64,000 nucleotides of DNA. It comes from Castellaniella sp. S9 (GTDB taxonomy: Bacteria; Pseudomonadota; Gammaproteobacteria; Burkholderiales; Burkholderiaceae_B). The stretch lies in NCBI RefSeq assembly GCF_027257175.1, contig NZ_JAPFGD010000005.1, positions 124,001-188,000 on the forward strand. The letters run 5' to 3'. Of the stretch, positions 9,376-17,996 are shown piece after piece. Positions within the stretch are counted from its first letter, which is position 1, and every line of letters starts with the position of its first letter. The position numbers were made by a program, and so were the translations under genes. The notes beneath the pieces are model-generated. The model searched no databases. It worked only from the letters and a program-made list of their open reading frames with translations, and was not told the origin of the DNA.

Positions 9376-10155
9376 ATGGCGGACAAGTGCGCATGGTTCA
9401 TCAACCTGGACGAGGATGACACGGCCGCCCGGCTGGCCGCCGGGCAGCTCGGCCCGTATGGCCTCGCGGTCAAGGGCCAGCGCTGGCCCGCCGAGGACAA
9501 AGCCTGGCTGGGATCGGCCCAGGAGGCCGCCGATGCGGGCGCGGCCGTCGTCCTCGTGATCGGATCGCCGGCACGGCAAGCCGAGGCCGCCGTGCGGCGC
9601 GGCCTCGCGCTGTTTCGCCTGGCCCTCCAGACGCGGCTGGGCCGCGCCGTCAACGGCTTCACGCTGGTGACGGGCGAGGCGTCCGACGGCGAGCCGGCCG
9701 CCGGCCACGCGGTGCTGGGCGACTGGAGCCGCCTCGATGGCACGCGCTGGCAGGCCAAAGTCGTGGCGCGCGCCCATGCACCGATCGCGCCGTCCTGGCC
9801 GGCCCGGCTGGCCCTGCACGCGCACGAACGCCTGGGCATCTGGCTGGAAACCCATCCCGCGCCCGGCGGCACGGCCCCGGGCGCCCTGGTCGGCATCGCC
9901 GGCAACGATGCGCGGATCGATTTCCATGCCGTCGGTCCGGCCGGCGGCATGCCGGAACGTACCGTCAACGAATACGAGCTCCAGGGCCTGCAATTCGAGG
10001 CCGGCGGCCAGGCGTTCCAGGCCTGGGGCCTGCGCAATGCCATCGCCCCCGACCACAGCTATTATGTCCGTCTGGACGGGGAACCCGATACACTGGCCAT
10101 CGGGACCCTGCCCGGCGGCGAACCCGAGGACGTCAGCCTCGTCGCCATGGGCTGA
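9376..10155 (+). CDS. Unrecognised T6SS-cluster protein
   Basis: 259 residues beginning MADKCAWFINLDEDD, eight bases after the clpV stop, with GGGGCGGGC just upstream of the ATG. No signal peptide, membrane segment or catalytic motif was recognised. The protein is rich in Ala and Gly and reads as two soluble globular parts. Its place between clpV and tssA on the same strand, with tight spacing, says it is expressed with the T6SS; an accessory structural, effector-loading or immunity role are all possible. I could not assign a family. The same frame is open far upstream through clpV, but that part is an out-of-frame shadow. Confidence 0.75.
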   Translation: MADKCAWFINLDEDDTAARLAAGQLGPYGLAVKGQRWPAEDKAWLGSAQEAADAGAAVVLVIGSPARQAEAAVRRGLALFRLALQTRLGRAVNGFTLVTGEASDGEPAAGHAVLGDWSRLDGTRWQAKVVARAHAPIAPSWPARLALHAHERLGIWLETHPAPGGTAPGALVGIAGNDARIDFHAVGPAGGMPERTVNEYELQGLQFEAGGQAFQAWGLRNAIAPDHSYYVRLDGEPDTLAIGTLPGGEPEDVSLVAMG

Positions 10156-10189
10156 TGCCCGCCCCTGCGAACCCACTTCCCCCCATGGC

Positions 10190-11827
10190 ATGATCATCGA
10201 CGTTGCACCCCTGCTGGAACCCGTCTCGGAGGCCGCGCCCGGCGGCACCGACATCCGCGACACCGAGGACTACGAGGCCGTCGCGGCCGAAATCGAGAAA
10301 ATGACCAGCCCCACCAGCTCGGGGCAGGTCGACTGGCAAAAGGTCGAGACCCTGGGCGCCCGCTTGTTTTCCGCCCACGGCAAGGATTTCATGATCGCCG
10401 CCTGGGTGGCGGCGGCCTGGACCGAGCGCTACGGCATCGAGGGCCTGGGCGCCGGCCTGCAGCTCCAGGAGGGCCTGGTCAGCCGGTATTGGGACACGGC
10501 ATACCCGCCGCTCAAGCGCTTGCGCGGCCGCCGCAACGCCCTGAACTGGTGGACCGAGCGCACCACCAATTGGTTCGAAAACAAGGACATCCCGCCGCTG
10601 CGCGAGGAAACCTACCAGGCCATGGTGGCCGCCGCCGAATCCCTGGACGCCCGGCTGGCCGAACTCGATCCCGAATCGCCGCCCCTGGGCGCCTTCGTCC
10701 AGCAGATCCGCCGGCTGGAGGTCATCGCGCCGGTCGCGGCCGAGGCGCCGGAAGCGGCCCCGGCCGCCGAGGCGGCCGCGCCCCAGGACGGCGCCGCGGG
10801 TGCCGGCTCGACGGCCGCACCCGCCGCCCCCGCAGCGGCGCGCACCGCGCCGGCCGCTGGCCCCTCACCCCAGGCATTCAGCGCGGCAGCGCCGGCCGCC
10901 GACGCGCTCGATAGCCTGGATGCCGTGATCGGCGCACTGTCGCCCGCCCTCGGCTACATCGGCCAGATCACCAACGCGCTGCGCACCCTGGACCGGTTCA
11001 ATCCCCTGTCCATCGAAATGGGGCGCTTTGCCGCGCGTGGCGCCCTGATCAGCCCGCCGCCCGCGCAACAAGGCGTCACACCCTTCATCCCGCCGCCCGT
11101 GGCCATCTCCGATGCCTTCGCCACCATCGCCAGCAGCGGCAACGCCGACGGCCTGATCGAGTTCTGCGAATCGCGCATCGCGACCTTTCCCTACTGGCTG
11201 GACCTGGACCGTGAATCCGCCCGCGGCTACGGCATGCTGGGCGAACCCGGCGCCGCCATGCGCCAGGCCGTCGTCCAGAACGCCCTGGCCTTCGTCAAGC
11301 GGCTGCCGGGCATCGAACGCCTGGCCTTTTCCGACGGCACGCCGTTCGCCGACGACGCCACCCTGCAATGGCTGGAGAACTGCAAGGCGGAAAGCCAGGG
11401 CGGCGCAGGCCCCGCCGACCGATTCAGCCGCGTGCGCCAGCAAGCCCTCGAGGCCCTGGACGCCGGCCGGCAGGACGAGGCCATGCAATGCTATCAGGCG
11501 CTGATCGAATCCACCTGGAGCGGGCGCGAACGCTTCCAGGCCCGCCTGGCGCTGGCCGAATTGTTCCTCGGCATGCCGGGCGACGCGGACCTCGTGCCCC
11601 TGGTATCCCACCTGGCCGAGGAATGCCGCCAGCGCCAACTGGCCGCCTGGGAACCCAAGCTGGCCCTCCAGGCCTGGCAGCTCGTCCTGCGCGCCGCCCG
11701 CCAGGCCCTGGCCGGTCCCGCGGCGGCCGACGACGAGCACCGGCACAAGGCCTGTCAGGAGGCGGCCCGCGAGGCCCTGCGCGAACTGGCCGCCATCGAC
11801 TTCATCATGGCCTCGAAAAGCCGCTGA
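10190..11827 (+). CDS. tssA: TssA, VasJ-type T6SS baseplate/cap protein
   Basis: 545 residues. TssA primes assembly of tube and sheath and sits at the baseplate or distal cap. The N-terminus carries the ImpA-type domain: a GTDIRDTEDYEAV motif near residue 18, DWQKVETLGARLF, then GLQLQEGLVSRYWDTAYP and RGRRNALNWW. A long Ala/Pro-rich linker (about residues 180-240) leads to a C-terminal half resembling the VasJ/VCA0119 family, suggesting the TssA subclass with that extension. Start at 10190 chosen because MIIDVAPLLEPV aligns with TssA N-termini. Last T6SS gene in the window. Confidence 0.88.
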   Translation: MIIDVAPLLEPVSEAAPGGTDIRDTEDYEAVAAEIEKMTSPTSSGQVDWQKVETLGARLFSAHGKDFMIAAWVAAAWTERYGIEGLGAGLQLQEGLVSRYWDTAYPPLKRLRGRRNALNWWTERTTNWFENKDIPPLREETYQAMVAAAESLDARLAELDPESPPLGAFVQQIRRLEVIAPVAAEAPEAAPAAEAAAPQDGAAGAGSTAAPAAPAAARTAPAAGPSPQAFSAAAPAADALDSLDAVIGALSPALGYIGQITNALRTLDRFNPLSIEMGRFAARGALISPPPAQQGVTPFIPPPVAISDAFATIASSGNADGLIEFCESRIATFPYWLDLDRESARGYGMLGEPGAAMRQAVVQNALAFVKRLPGIERLAFSDGTPFADDATLQWLENCKAESQGGAGPADRFSRVRQQALEALDAGRQDEAMQCYQALIESTWSGRERFQARLALAELFLGMPGDADLVPLVSHLAEECRQRQLAAWEPKLALQAWQLVLRAARQALAGPAAADDEHRHKACQEAAREALRELAAIDFIMASKSR

Positions 11828-11838
11828 ATCCCTCTATC

Positions 11839-11885
11839 CGCCCGGCAGGATGTCGGCATATACGCCTGACCGATCCTGCCGGGCG
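11839..11885 (+). terminator. Strong inverted repeat ending the T6SS cluster
   Basis: A perfect 13-bp inverted repeat, CGCCCGGCAGGAT (11839-11851) and ATCCTGCCGGGCG (11873-11885), begins 12 bases after the tssA stop. No U-tract follows, so it is either a non-canonical terminator or an RNA-stabilising hairpin; position favours transcription or transcript end. Confidence 0.5.
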
Positions 11886-11944
11886 CATGGCACAATGGCG
11901 CGGCGCACCGGAATGCGCCCGACACCCATCGCCGGGAACACGAC

Positions 11945-12634
11945 ATGACAATGGGAATGTGGATGCCCTGGCATCCTGAACGCTGGTTCGGCATCGCCTT
12001 GTGCATGGGCCTCGCCCTGCCCTTGGGCGGCGTCTTGCTGCATGCCGCCCACCGCCTAGCCGAGGCGCTGGAGGCCGGCTCCGTGCTGCCCGGCGCAGGG
12101 CCCGGCCGCCGCCGCATCCTGGCGATTTGGTGGACGGGCGCCCTGGCGCTAGCGGCCGCCTGCGGCGGGTGCTTCGGCGCCACCCCGGCGGCCCTCGCGG
12201 CCACGGGCTGCGTGCTGGTCCTGTGGACGCTGGCCTGGATCGATGGCCGCACGGGCCTGCTGCCCGACGGCCTGACGCTGCCCCTGCTGTGGGCGGGCCT
12301 GCTGGTGAACCTGGACGATACCTTTGCCTTCCTGCCCGATGCCGTGCTGGGCGCCGTCGCCGGCTACCTGTGCCTGTGGACGCTGTATCTGGTGTTCCTA
12401 CGCCTGACCGGGCGCGAGGGCATGGGCTACGGCGACTTCAAGCTGACCGCCGCGTTGGGCGCCTGGCTGGGCTGGCAGGCCCTGCCCGGGATCCTGTTGT
12501 CGGCGTCTCTGGGCGGATTGTGCTTTGCCGTGTGGCTGCGCGCGACCGGCCGCGCCGGGGCCGGGCAACACCTGGTCTTCGGGCCGTGGCTGGCCCTGGC
12601 CGGCGCCTGGGCCCTGCTGGGCCCGCAGCTCTGA
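11945..12634 (+). CDS. gspO: Shortened prepilin peptidase (A24 family), GspO/PilD-like
   Basis: 229 residues, mostly hydrophobic, against about 270-290 for classic PilD/GspO. It should cleave and methylate the leaders of the GspG-K pseudopilins encoded nearby. Both catalytic aspartates are visible: D100 in LAWIDGRTGLLPD and D164 in GYGDFKL. The cytoplasmic loop between the first two membrane segments is only about 25 residues and has no CxxC...CxxC zinc motif, so the part that normally surrounds the methylation site is largely missing. Convergent with the rhombosortase-like gene, with 14 bases between the stops. Peptidase activity is well supported; methyltransferase activity is doubtful. Confidence 0.85.
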   Translation: MTMGMWMPWHPERWFGIALCMGLALPLGGVLLHAAHRLAEALEAGSVLPGAGPGRRRILAIWWTGALALAAACGGCFGATPAALAATGCVLVLWTLAWIDGRTGLLPDGLTLPLLWAGLLVNLDDTFAFLPDAVLGAVAGYLCLWTLYLVFLRLTGREGMGYGDFKLTAALGAWLGWQALPGILLSASLGGLCFAVWLRATGRAGAGQHLVFGPWLALAGAWALLGPQL

Positions 12635-12648
12635 GGCGGTCGCCGCGT

Positions 12649-13293
12649 TCAGCGACCCCGGCGGCGCCGCGCCGCCAGCGCGCAGGCGCCCCATCCCACG
12701 ATGCCCCCGCAAAACCCATACACGTGGGCGATGCCGACGATGTGCCCGCCGATCAGGAGTTCCTCGGAGACCGCCGGCCCCTGAATCCATTGCCACAGCA
12801 TCCAGCCCGCGATCCCGGCCAGCACCCAGCCGGCAATCCGGTCGCCGGCACGCAGCTGCGGCAGCAGGCCCCAGGCGAACAAGCCGTACAGCACACCGGA
12901 GAATCCCGCATAATCCGGCACACCGGGCGATGCCAGCCACAAGGCCAGGCCCACCCCCAGGCCCAGCAGCACCAGGCGCGCCCCCAATCCGCGACCGAAC
13001 ACCGCCGGCGCCAGCAGGCCGCACAGCACCACGCCGATGACATTCAACAGGGCATGCGCCCACCCCAGATGCACGAGATGCGCGCTCAGCAGCCGCCACC
13101 ACTGGCCCTGCGCCAGGGCGGCCCGATCGAAACGCAAGGCCGTGCGAGCCTCGTCGCCCAGCGCGGCCAGGACCAGGAAGGCCGCGCACAATGCAGCCAC
13201 TGCGGCCCAGACGCGCCGGGGCGGCGGTTGGCCGTCGAACCCATTGGCGATGACCCGGTCCTCCTGGAATCCCGTGGGCGAGTCCGAAGCCAT
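12649..13293 (-). CDS. Rhombosortase-like rhomboid intramembrane serine protease
   Basis: 214 residues with about six hydrophobic segments. Signature residues: SAHLVHLGWAHALLN (70-84), the nucleophile serine S132 in GFSGVLYG, and the histidine H190 in IAHVYG, the Ser-His dyad of rhomboids. Short length, the WRLLSAHLVHLGWAH segment and the AHVYG form fit the rhombosortase branch, which cleaves GlyGly-CTERM proteins in T2SS-containing bacteria. The ATG lies two bases after the stop of the upstream S8 protease gene, so translation is probably coupled. None of the proteases in this locus shows a GlyGly-CTERM tail, so the substrate is unknown. Confidence 0.82.
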   Translation of the reverse strand: MASDSPTGFQEDRVIANGFDGQPPPRRVWAAVAALCAAFLVLAALGDEARTALRFDRAALAQGQWWRLLSAHLVHLGWAHALLNVIGVVLCGLLAPAVFGRGLGARLVLLGLGVGLALWLASPGVPDYAGFSGVLYGLFAWGLLPQLRAGDRIAGWVLAGIAGWMLWQWIQGPAVSEELLIGGHIVGIAHVYGFCGGIVGWGACALAARRRRGR

Positions 13294-13295
13294 GG

Positions 13296-15305
13296 TTATT
13301 GCGTGATCAGCCGGGCCTCGAAGCGCAGGTTGAAGTTTCTTGGCACACTCGGCTCGTCCAGAGAGTGGCAGCTGGGCATGATCGTTTCCTTAGCGACCCC
13401 ACCGACGATCTCCCTCACCGACACCGGCAAGTCGGGATTACCCCCGATGGCGAAAATCTGCCAGGGGCCCGCGGCCGATTCCCCATAGAAGGCATAGCTG
13501 CCCAGCGCATAGTTTGCGAACTCGGTGATCGGCCCGGTTTTCAGGCCCGCGAAGTGGTCGGCGGGCGACTTCAGGATCGAGACCGTGCCGGCCGGCGAGC
13601 GCACGGCGATGCCCAGCGAACCCAGACAGACGCCCTCCCCGCTCATGCGCAGCTGGAATTGATCGACGATCCGGTCGGGGCCGGGCAGCTCGCGGATCAA
13701 GGTCACGTGCTCGTAGGGGAAGGCCCCTACGCGCCCGCCCTCTGGCACGGGCTGGGGCGCGAAAGGGTCGCGCTGCCAGCGAGCGAATTCCTCGAACGGC
13801 GGGATGTTCACGTCGATCTGGCGGCTGCGTTGCGGATTGCGGCCATAATCCTGCGCCAACGCCACCGCCTTTTGTACGTCCGGCACGCCAAAGCCGTACC
13901 AGTCGGAATAGTCCAGGCCCGCGCCATTGCGCTGCCAGCCCAGATTGATGGGGGCCCGCGTGGCACCATCCACGAGACGGTCGGGCCCGCCCTGCTCATT
14001 GTCGGCAACCGGCTTGGTGGTGGACAGGTCCAGCATCGTGCCGTAGGGCTGGGTGCTGCGCAGCGGCACGCGGGCCGGGTAGTCCGCATCGACCTTGCGC
14101 GCCGACAGGCGCAGGATGTCACGCACGTCGCGCCAGGACAGATCGGAATTGGCGCTGAGCATGAGGGCCACCACGCCGCTGATGGACGGCGCGGCCGCCG
14201 AGGTGCCGTTCATGTAGGTATAGTCGCAAGCCGGGTTTTCGGGCTGACCGTTGCGCGTGGTCTGGCCGCGATTGAAGGACGTGTTGGCGGTTGTACGGCT
14301 GTAGCCGACGGCACAGCCGCGCAGGTCGGTGCTGAACAGGGTGGGGCCATCGTTGTTGACCGCCCCTTCCCCATAATCGCCGCTGTTGCCGTACTCGCCG
14401 CCCATGCCCGTGATCCACACGACCGGCCCGGCGCTGCTGTAGCTGCTGCGCATCCCCAGGGCGTTGAGCGCAGCCACCGTGATGGTGTTGGGTTCGAGCG
14501 TCTCGGGATCGTTGGCGGGGTTGGTGCAGGGATAATGGTATGGCGCCTGGGACTTGTCCGCATTCAGGTAACGGCAGGCCTCCCCCTCGAACGCATTGCC
14601 GGCGGCCTTGACGAAGATCGCCCCGCGCCCATTGCGCAAGGCCTTCATGCTGCGCACGAGGAGGGGGCCCTGCCCGCCCACGCCCGCCTCATAGGGCAGG
14701 ACGCCCTCGTCCTCGCCATAGGACGCGTTGAACACATGAGCCTGGGCGGACCAGGGCTCGCCGCCGTAGGATTCGAACACCTTGTCCTCTTGCTCGACAT
14801 AATTGGCGGCGCCCAGCGTCGCCCGGGGCGCCATGCCCATCACGCCCTTGCCATTCTGCGCCGCGGCGATGATGCCCGCCACCGCCGTGCCATGGGCATC
14901 GTTCGGATCCTCCGTTGGATAGGGATTGTCGCTGCCGTCCGCCAGGTTGCGCGACATGCCGAAATCGGTATTGGGCAGCAGGTCTTCGTTGTGCAGGTCG
15001 GTGCCGCCATCGAGCACCAGCACGCGCACGCCCTGGCCCTTGATGCCCTGGCGATGCACGGGTTCGACATTCAGGTCGACGCCGCCGCTGGCCGTGGCCG
15101 GAAAACCCGTGAAGAAGCTGGCGGCGTAGTTCAACGCCCACTGATAGGTATAGAGGGGTTCGCTATCCCCCGTCCTGCAGGCGTAGGCACCGGTCTCGGG
15201 GCACGCCGACGGCGCGGCGGCGGTCTGCGTGGAGCCGCCCCCGTCGCAGCCGGCCAGCAGCAGCGAAGCCAGGGGGAGTGCGATCAGGAGTCGGGCATGG
15301 AGCAT
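13296..15305 (-). CDS. S8 kexin-like serine protease lipoprotein, paralogue 1
   Basis: 669 residues. Lipoprotein signal with lipobox LLLAGC (Cys20), then Asp at +2 and a Gly/Ser/Thr-rich spacer. The catalytic domain starts with EPLYTYQWALN, as in kexin/furin proteases, with no propeptide. Triad: D99, H138 (HGT), S369 (GTSAAAP); oxyanion N237. Unlike its paralogues, the Asp is followed by Gly-Gly (LDGGTD rather than LDSGxD). The C-terminal region (GIAVRSPAGTVS ... SYAFYGESAAGPWQI) resembles a P/Homo B domain. The protein ends EARLITQ. Start at 15305 chosen because it begins the signal peptide and has AAGGA upstream. Predicted T2SS cargo; downstream of the chaperone-like gene by 13 bases and just upstream of the rhombosortase. 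Confidence 0.88.
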   Translation of the reverse strand: MLHARLLIALPLASLLLAGCDGGGSTQTAAAPSACPETGAYACRTGDSEPLYTYQWALNYAASFFTGFPATASGGVDLNVEPVHRQGIKGQGVRVLVLDGGTDLHNEDLLPNTDFGMSRNLADGSDNPYPTEDPNDAHGTAVAGIIAAAQNGKGVMGMAPRATLGAANYVEQEDKVFESYGGEPWSAQAHVFNASYGEDEGVLPYEAGVGGQGPLLVRSMKALRNGRGAIFVKAAGNAFEGEACRYLNADKSQAPYHYPCTNPANDPETLEPNTITVAALNALGMRSSYSSAGPVVWITGMGGEYGNSGDYGEGAVNNDGPTLFSTDLRGCAVGYSRTTANTSFNRGQTTRNGQPENPACDYTYMNGTSAAAPSISGVVALMLSANSDLSWRDVRDILRLSARKVDADYPARVPLRSTQPYGTMLDLSTTKPVADNEQGGPDRLVDGATRAPINLGWQRNGAGLDYSDWYGFGVPDVQKAVALAQDYGRNPQRSRQIDVNIPPFEEFARWQRDPFAPQPVPEGGRVGAFPYEHVTLIRELPGPDRIVDQFQLRMSGEGVCLGSLGIAVRSPAGTVSILKSPADHFAGLKTGPITEFANYALGSYAFYGESAAGPWQIFAIGGNPDLPVSVREIVGGVAKETIMPSCHSLDEPSVPRNFNLRFEARLITQ

Positions 15306-15318
15306 GATGTGCTGTTCC

Positions 15319-15789
15319 TTAACGCGGCGTCTTGCGGCCAAAGACCACGGACAGGCGCACCGTCGCCTGCGGCAGCGCCTGGCTCAGCGCCTCGTAGCCC
15401 TCCACGCTTTGCGAAAAGTCGGCGAATTTCACCAGCGTGATGCCCGTGGGCGCAAAGCGCCGCACCGACACCGGCTGCGGCTGCACCATGCGCAACTGCA
15501 CGTCCAGATCGGCCTCGTCGGCATCGGCCACCATCACCTCGTGACGGCTGATGCCCACCGCGCCCTGCGCATTGAGCAGGAACGTGCCCTGGCCGCCCTC
15601 GGGCACGCCCGGCAGCACCCGCAATTCCGTGCCATCGATGGTGGCGCTGGGCAGTTCGCCCAATTGCGCGATCTCGTCGGCCGTGAGCTTCTGGCCCAGT
15701 TCGTAGGCGCCGGCCGGCGCCGCCACACCCAGGCCCAGCGCCAGGGCCAGGCTACCCCCGAAGCGGATCATTTGTTGATGAATGTTCAT
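15319..15789 (-). CDS. Exported ORF2-like protease chaperone (ASP external chaperone family), tentative
   Basis: 156 residues with a Sec signal peptide ending APAGA before YELGQK. The mature part is about 128 residues, with no cysteines. It sits between S8 protease genes 2 and 1. Aeromonas sobria serine protease (ASP), a kexin-like S8 protease without propeptide, needs a small exported partner (ORF2) encoded beside it for folding. Size, export signal and context here match, and TADEIAQLGELPSATIDGTELRVLPG fits an ORF2-type N-terminal domain as I remember it. The start at 15789 has AAAGGA upstream and shares MNIH with the next protease gene. Function is inferred from context and resemblance. 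Confidence 0.65.
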   Translation of the reverse strand: MNIHQQMIRFGGSLALALGLGVAAPAGAYELGQKLTADEIAQLGELPSATIDGTELRVLPGVPEGGQGTFLLNAQGAVGISRHEVMVADADEADLDVQLRMVQPQPVSVRRFAPTGITLVKFADFSQSVEGYEALSQALPQATVRLSVVFGRKTPR

Positions 15790-15885
15790 GTGAGTTCCTT
15801 TCGTCAGTGCGTCGTTTGATGAAGATGCAAGCGCGTCAGGCGGGGCGGGCCGAGCAGGTTTCACCCGCCCTGGCCACCCCCGGTT

Positions 15886-17901
15886 TCATTGCGTGATGAT
15901 ACGGGCCTCGGTCAGCAGGGAGAACCCCGCCCCCGGTACGCATTTGTCCGGTGGCGGCGGATTCTTCGGATCGCCAACCGGAGGATCCTGCTTATCCGGG
16001 TCAACCGAAAACGCCAGAATTTCCCAGGCGCCCGCCGCGGCTTCGCCATAAAAGGCGAAGCTGGCCAGCCCATAGTTGCGGAAATCGGCGGCCGGCAGGC
16101 CCAGTTCCACCACCTGATCGTTCGGCAGCCTCAACAGGGACACCGTCCCCGCCGGGGAACGCACCGCGATCCCCACGGCGCCCAGGCAGACGCCCTCGCC
16201 CGTCAGACGCACCTGAAAGGCGTCGACCACGCCCTCGCCGCCTTCGAGCGTGCCGATGGTCGCGACCTTCCTGTAAGGAAAAGCCGGAAGATCGGCGTCC
16301 GGTGTCCCATCGGGGGCCGGCGCCAGATTGTTCCGCCAGAACATGACGCCCGTGAACTTGCCGGGAATCCGCACGTCGCCGAGGCGGCTGCGTGCCGGAT
16401 CGCGGGCGTATTCCCGCGCCAGGGCCACGGCGCGCTGGGCATCGGGCACGCCGAAGCCATACCAGTCGGAATACTCCAGTCCGGCGCCATTGCGCTGCCA
16501 GCCCAGGTTCAGGGGTGCGGCCGTGCTGCCATCCTTGAAGTCTGCGGCGCTGCCCTGGTCGGCCGTCATGGCGTTCGTCACCAAGTCGAGCCGCGCACCA
16601 TAGGCGGCCTTGCCCGGCGCCGGACTGCGGTCCTGGTAATCGGCGTCGACCTTGCGCGCCGACAGGCGCAGGATGTCGCGCACGTCGCGCCACGACAGAT
16701 CCGGATTCGCACTGAGCATCAGGGCCACTACGCCGACGATTGTCGGCGCGGCCGACGAGGTGCCGTTCATGTAGGCATAGTCGCAATTGGGGTTGTCGGG
16801 CACCCCATTGCGGCTGGATACCCCGACCATGAAATCGGTGTCGATCTCGTCCTCAGGCAGGGTGGCCTTGTGCTGACTGGCACCCCGGTCACAACCCGCC
16901 ACGTCGGTGGTAAATAGGGTGGGGCCATCGGCGACATCGGTGCCGCCCTCGCCATAAACGCCCAGCTTGCCACCCTCCCCGCCCATGCCGGTGATCCACA
17001 TGACTGGGCCCGCACTGCTGTAGCTGCTGCGCTGGCCACGGGCGTTCAGCGCCGCCACCATGATCGTATTGGACTCGAGCGCCTCGACGTCATTGGCGGG
17101 ATTCTCGCAGGTATGGAATTGGGCGTCATCGATCCGGCACACCCGATGCTTGGCGAAGTCGTTGCCCGCCGCCTTGACGAAGACCACACCCTTGCCGTCG
17201 CGCAGGTTCTTCAGGCCTCGCACGGCGTAGGTGTCGACCTTCCCGCCCTTGGTGTCATAGGCCTCGAGTGCATCGCTCTTGCCATACGAGGCGTTGATGA
17301 CGTGGGCCTTGCGCGACCAGTCGGCGCCGCCATAGGCCAGGAAAATGTTTGACGGATCGTCGGACACCGGCGGCTCGATCAGATTGGCCGCGCCCAGGAC
17401 TGCCCTGGGAGCGATACCCATCACGCCCTTGCCGTTCTGGGCCGCGGCGATCATGCCGGCCACGTTGGTTCCGTGGGATTGCTCCGGATCCTCGGGATTG
17501 ATGGGATAGGGGTCGGACGTCTGCGTCACGAAATTCCACGACATGCCGTAGTCGGCATTCGGCGCCAGGTCCTCGTTCTTGAAGTCGGTGCCCGAATCCA
17601 GCACCAGCACATTCACGCCCTGGCCCTTGATGCCCTGCCGATGCACAGGCTCGACGTTCAGGTCCAGGCCGCCGCCGAACGTCTCGGGGTATGCGCGAAA
17701 GAAGCTGGCGGCATAGTTCAGAGCCCACTGAAAGGTATATAGAGGCTCGCCCTCGCCCGTTTTGCAGGCATAGAGGCCGGTCTCGGGGCAGGCCGGTTGT
17801 GGCGCGCCTGCGCTTTGCGTGGAACTGCCGTCGCAGCCGGCCAAAGCCAGCGCCAGCGGCAGGCCCATGCCGTATCGTTTCATGCTGCGATGGATGTTCA
17901 T
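15886..17901 (-). CDS. S8 kexin-like serine protease lipoprotein, paralogue 2
   Basis: 671 residues. Lipobox LALAGC (Cys23) with Asp at +2. Kexin-like entry EPLYTFQWALN, triad D102 (LDSGTD), H143 (QSHGTNVAG), S382 (NGTSSAAP), oxyanion N247. P-domain-like C-terminal part (GIAVRSPAGTVSLL ... SFAFYGEAAAGAWEI), ending TEARIITQ. Start at 17901 chosen because it begins the signal peptide and has GGAAGA six bases upstream; the frame is open to 18000, where an ATG overlaps the previous stop, but that start would bury the signal sequence 33 residues inside. Very similar to paralogues 1 and 3 along its length, including long identical nucleotide stretches around the Ser motif, so it arose by tandem duplication. 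Confidence 0.88.
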   Translation of the reverse strand: MNIHRSMKRYGMGLPLALALAGCDGSSTQSAGAPQPACPETGLYACKTGEGEPLYTFQWALNYAASFFRAYPETFGGGLDLNVEPVHRQGIKGQGVNVLVLDSGTDFKNEDLAPNADYGMSWNFVTQTSDPYPINPEDPEQSHGTNVAGMIAAAQNGKGVMGIAPRAVLGAANLIEPPVSDDPSNIFLAYGGADWSRKAHVINASYGKSDALEAYDTKGGKVDTYAVRGLKNLRDGKGVVFVKAAGNDFAKHRVCRIDDAQFHTCENPANDVEALESNTIMVAALNARGQRSSYSSAGPVMWITGMGGEGGKLGVYGEGGTDVADGPTLFTTDVAGCDRGASQHKATLPEDEIDTDFMVGVSSRNGVPDNPNCDYAYMNGTSSAAPTIVGVVALMLSANPDLSWRDVRDILRLSARKVDADYQDRSPAPGKAAYGARLDLVTNAMTADQGSAADFKDGSTAAPLNLGWQRNGAGLEYSDWYGFGVPDAQRAVALAREYARDPARSRLGDVRIPGKFTGVMFWRNNLAPAPDGTPDADLPAFPYRKVATIGTLEGGEGVVDAFQVRLTGEGVCLGAVGIAVRSPAGTVSLLRLPNDQVVELGLPAADFRNYGLASFAFYGEAAAGAWEILAFSVDPDKQDPPVGDPKNPPPPDKCVPGAGFSLLTEARIITQ

Positions 17902-17996
17902 TGCAAGTCTTCCGTCGGTTGATGGAGCCCGCAAGCCCGCAATTCTGCGAATCATGTCGCCCGTATGGTTGATGGCTGCGAGACCCCAGAGTCGTT

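Noticed and set aside
13299-15440. 713-codon + strand frame opposite protease 1
   Set aside because: Antisense shadow of a clear S8 protease; composition is His/Arg/Gly-rich, as expected from the complement of high-GC coding DNA.
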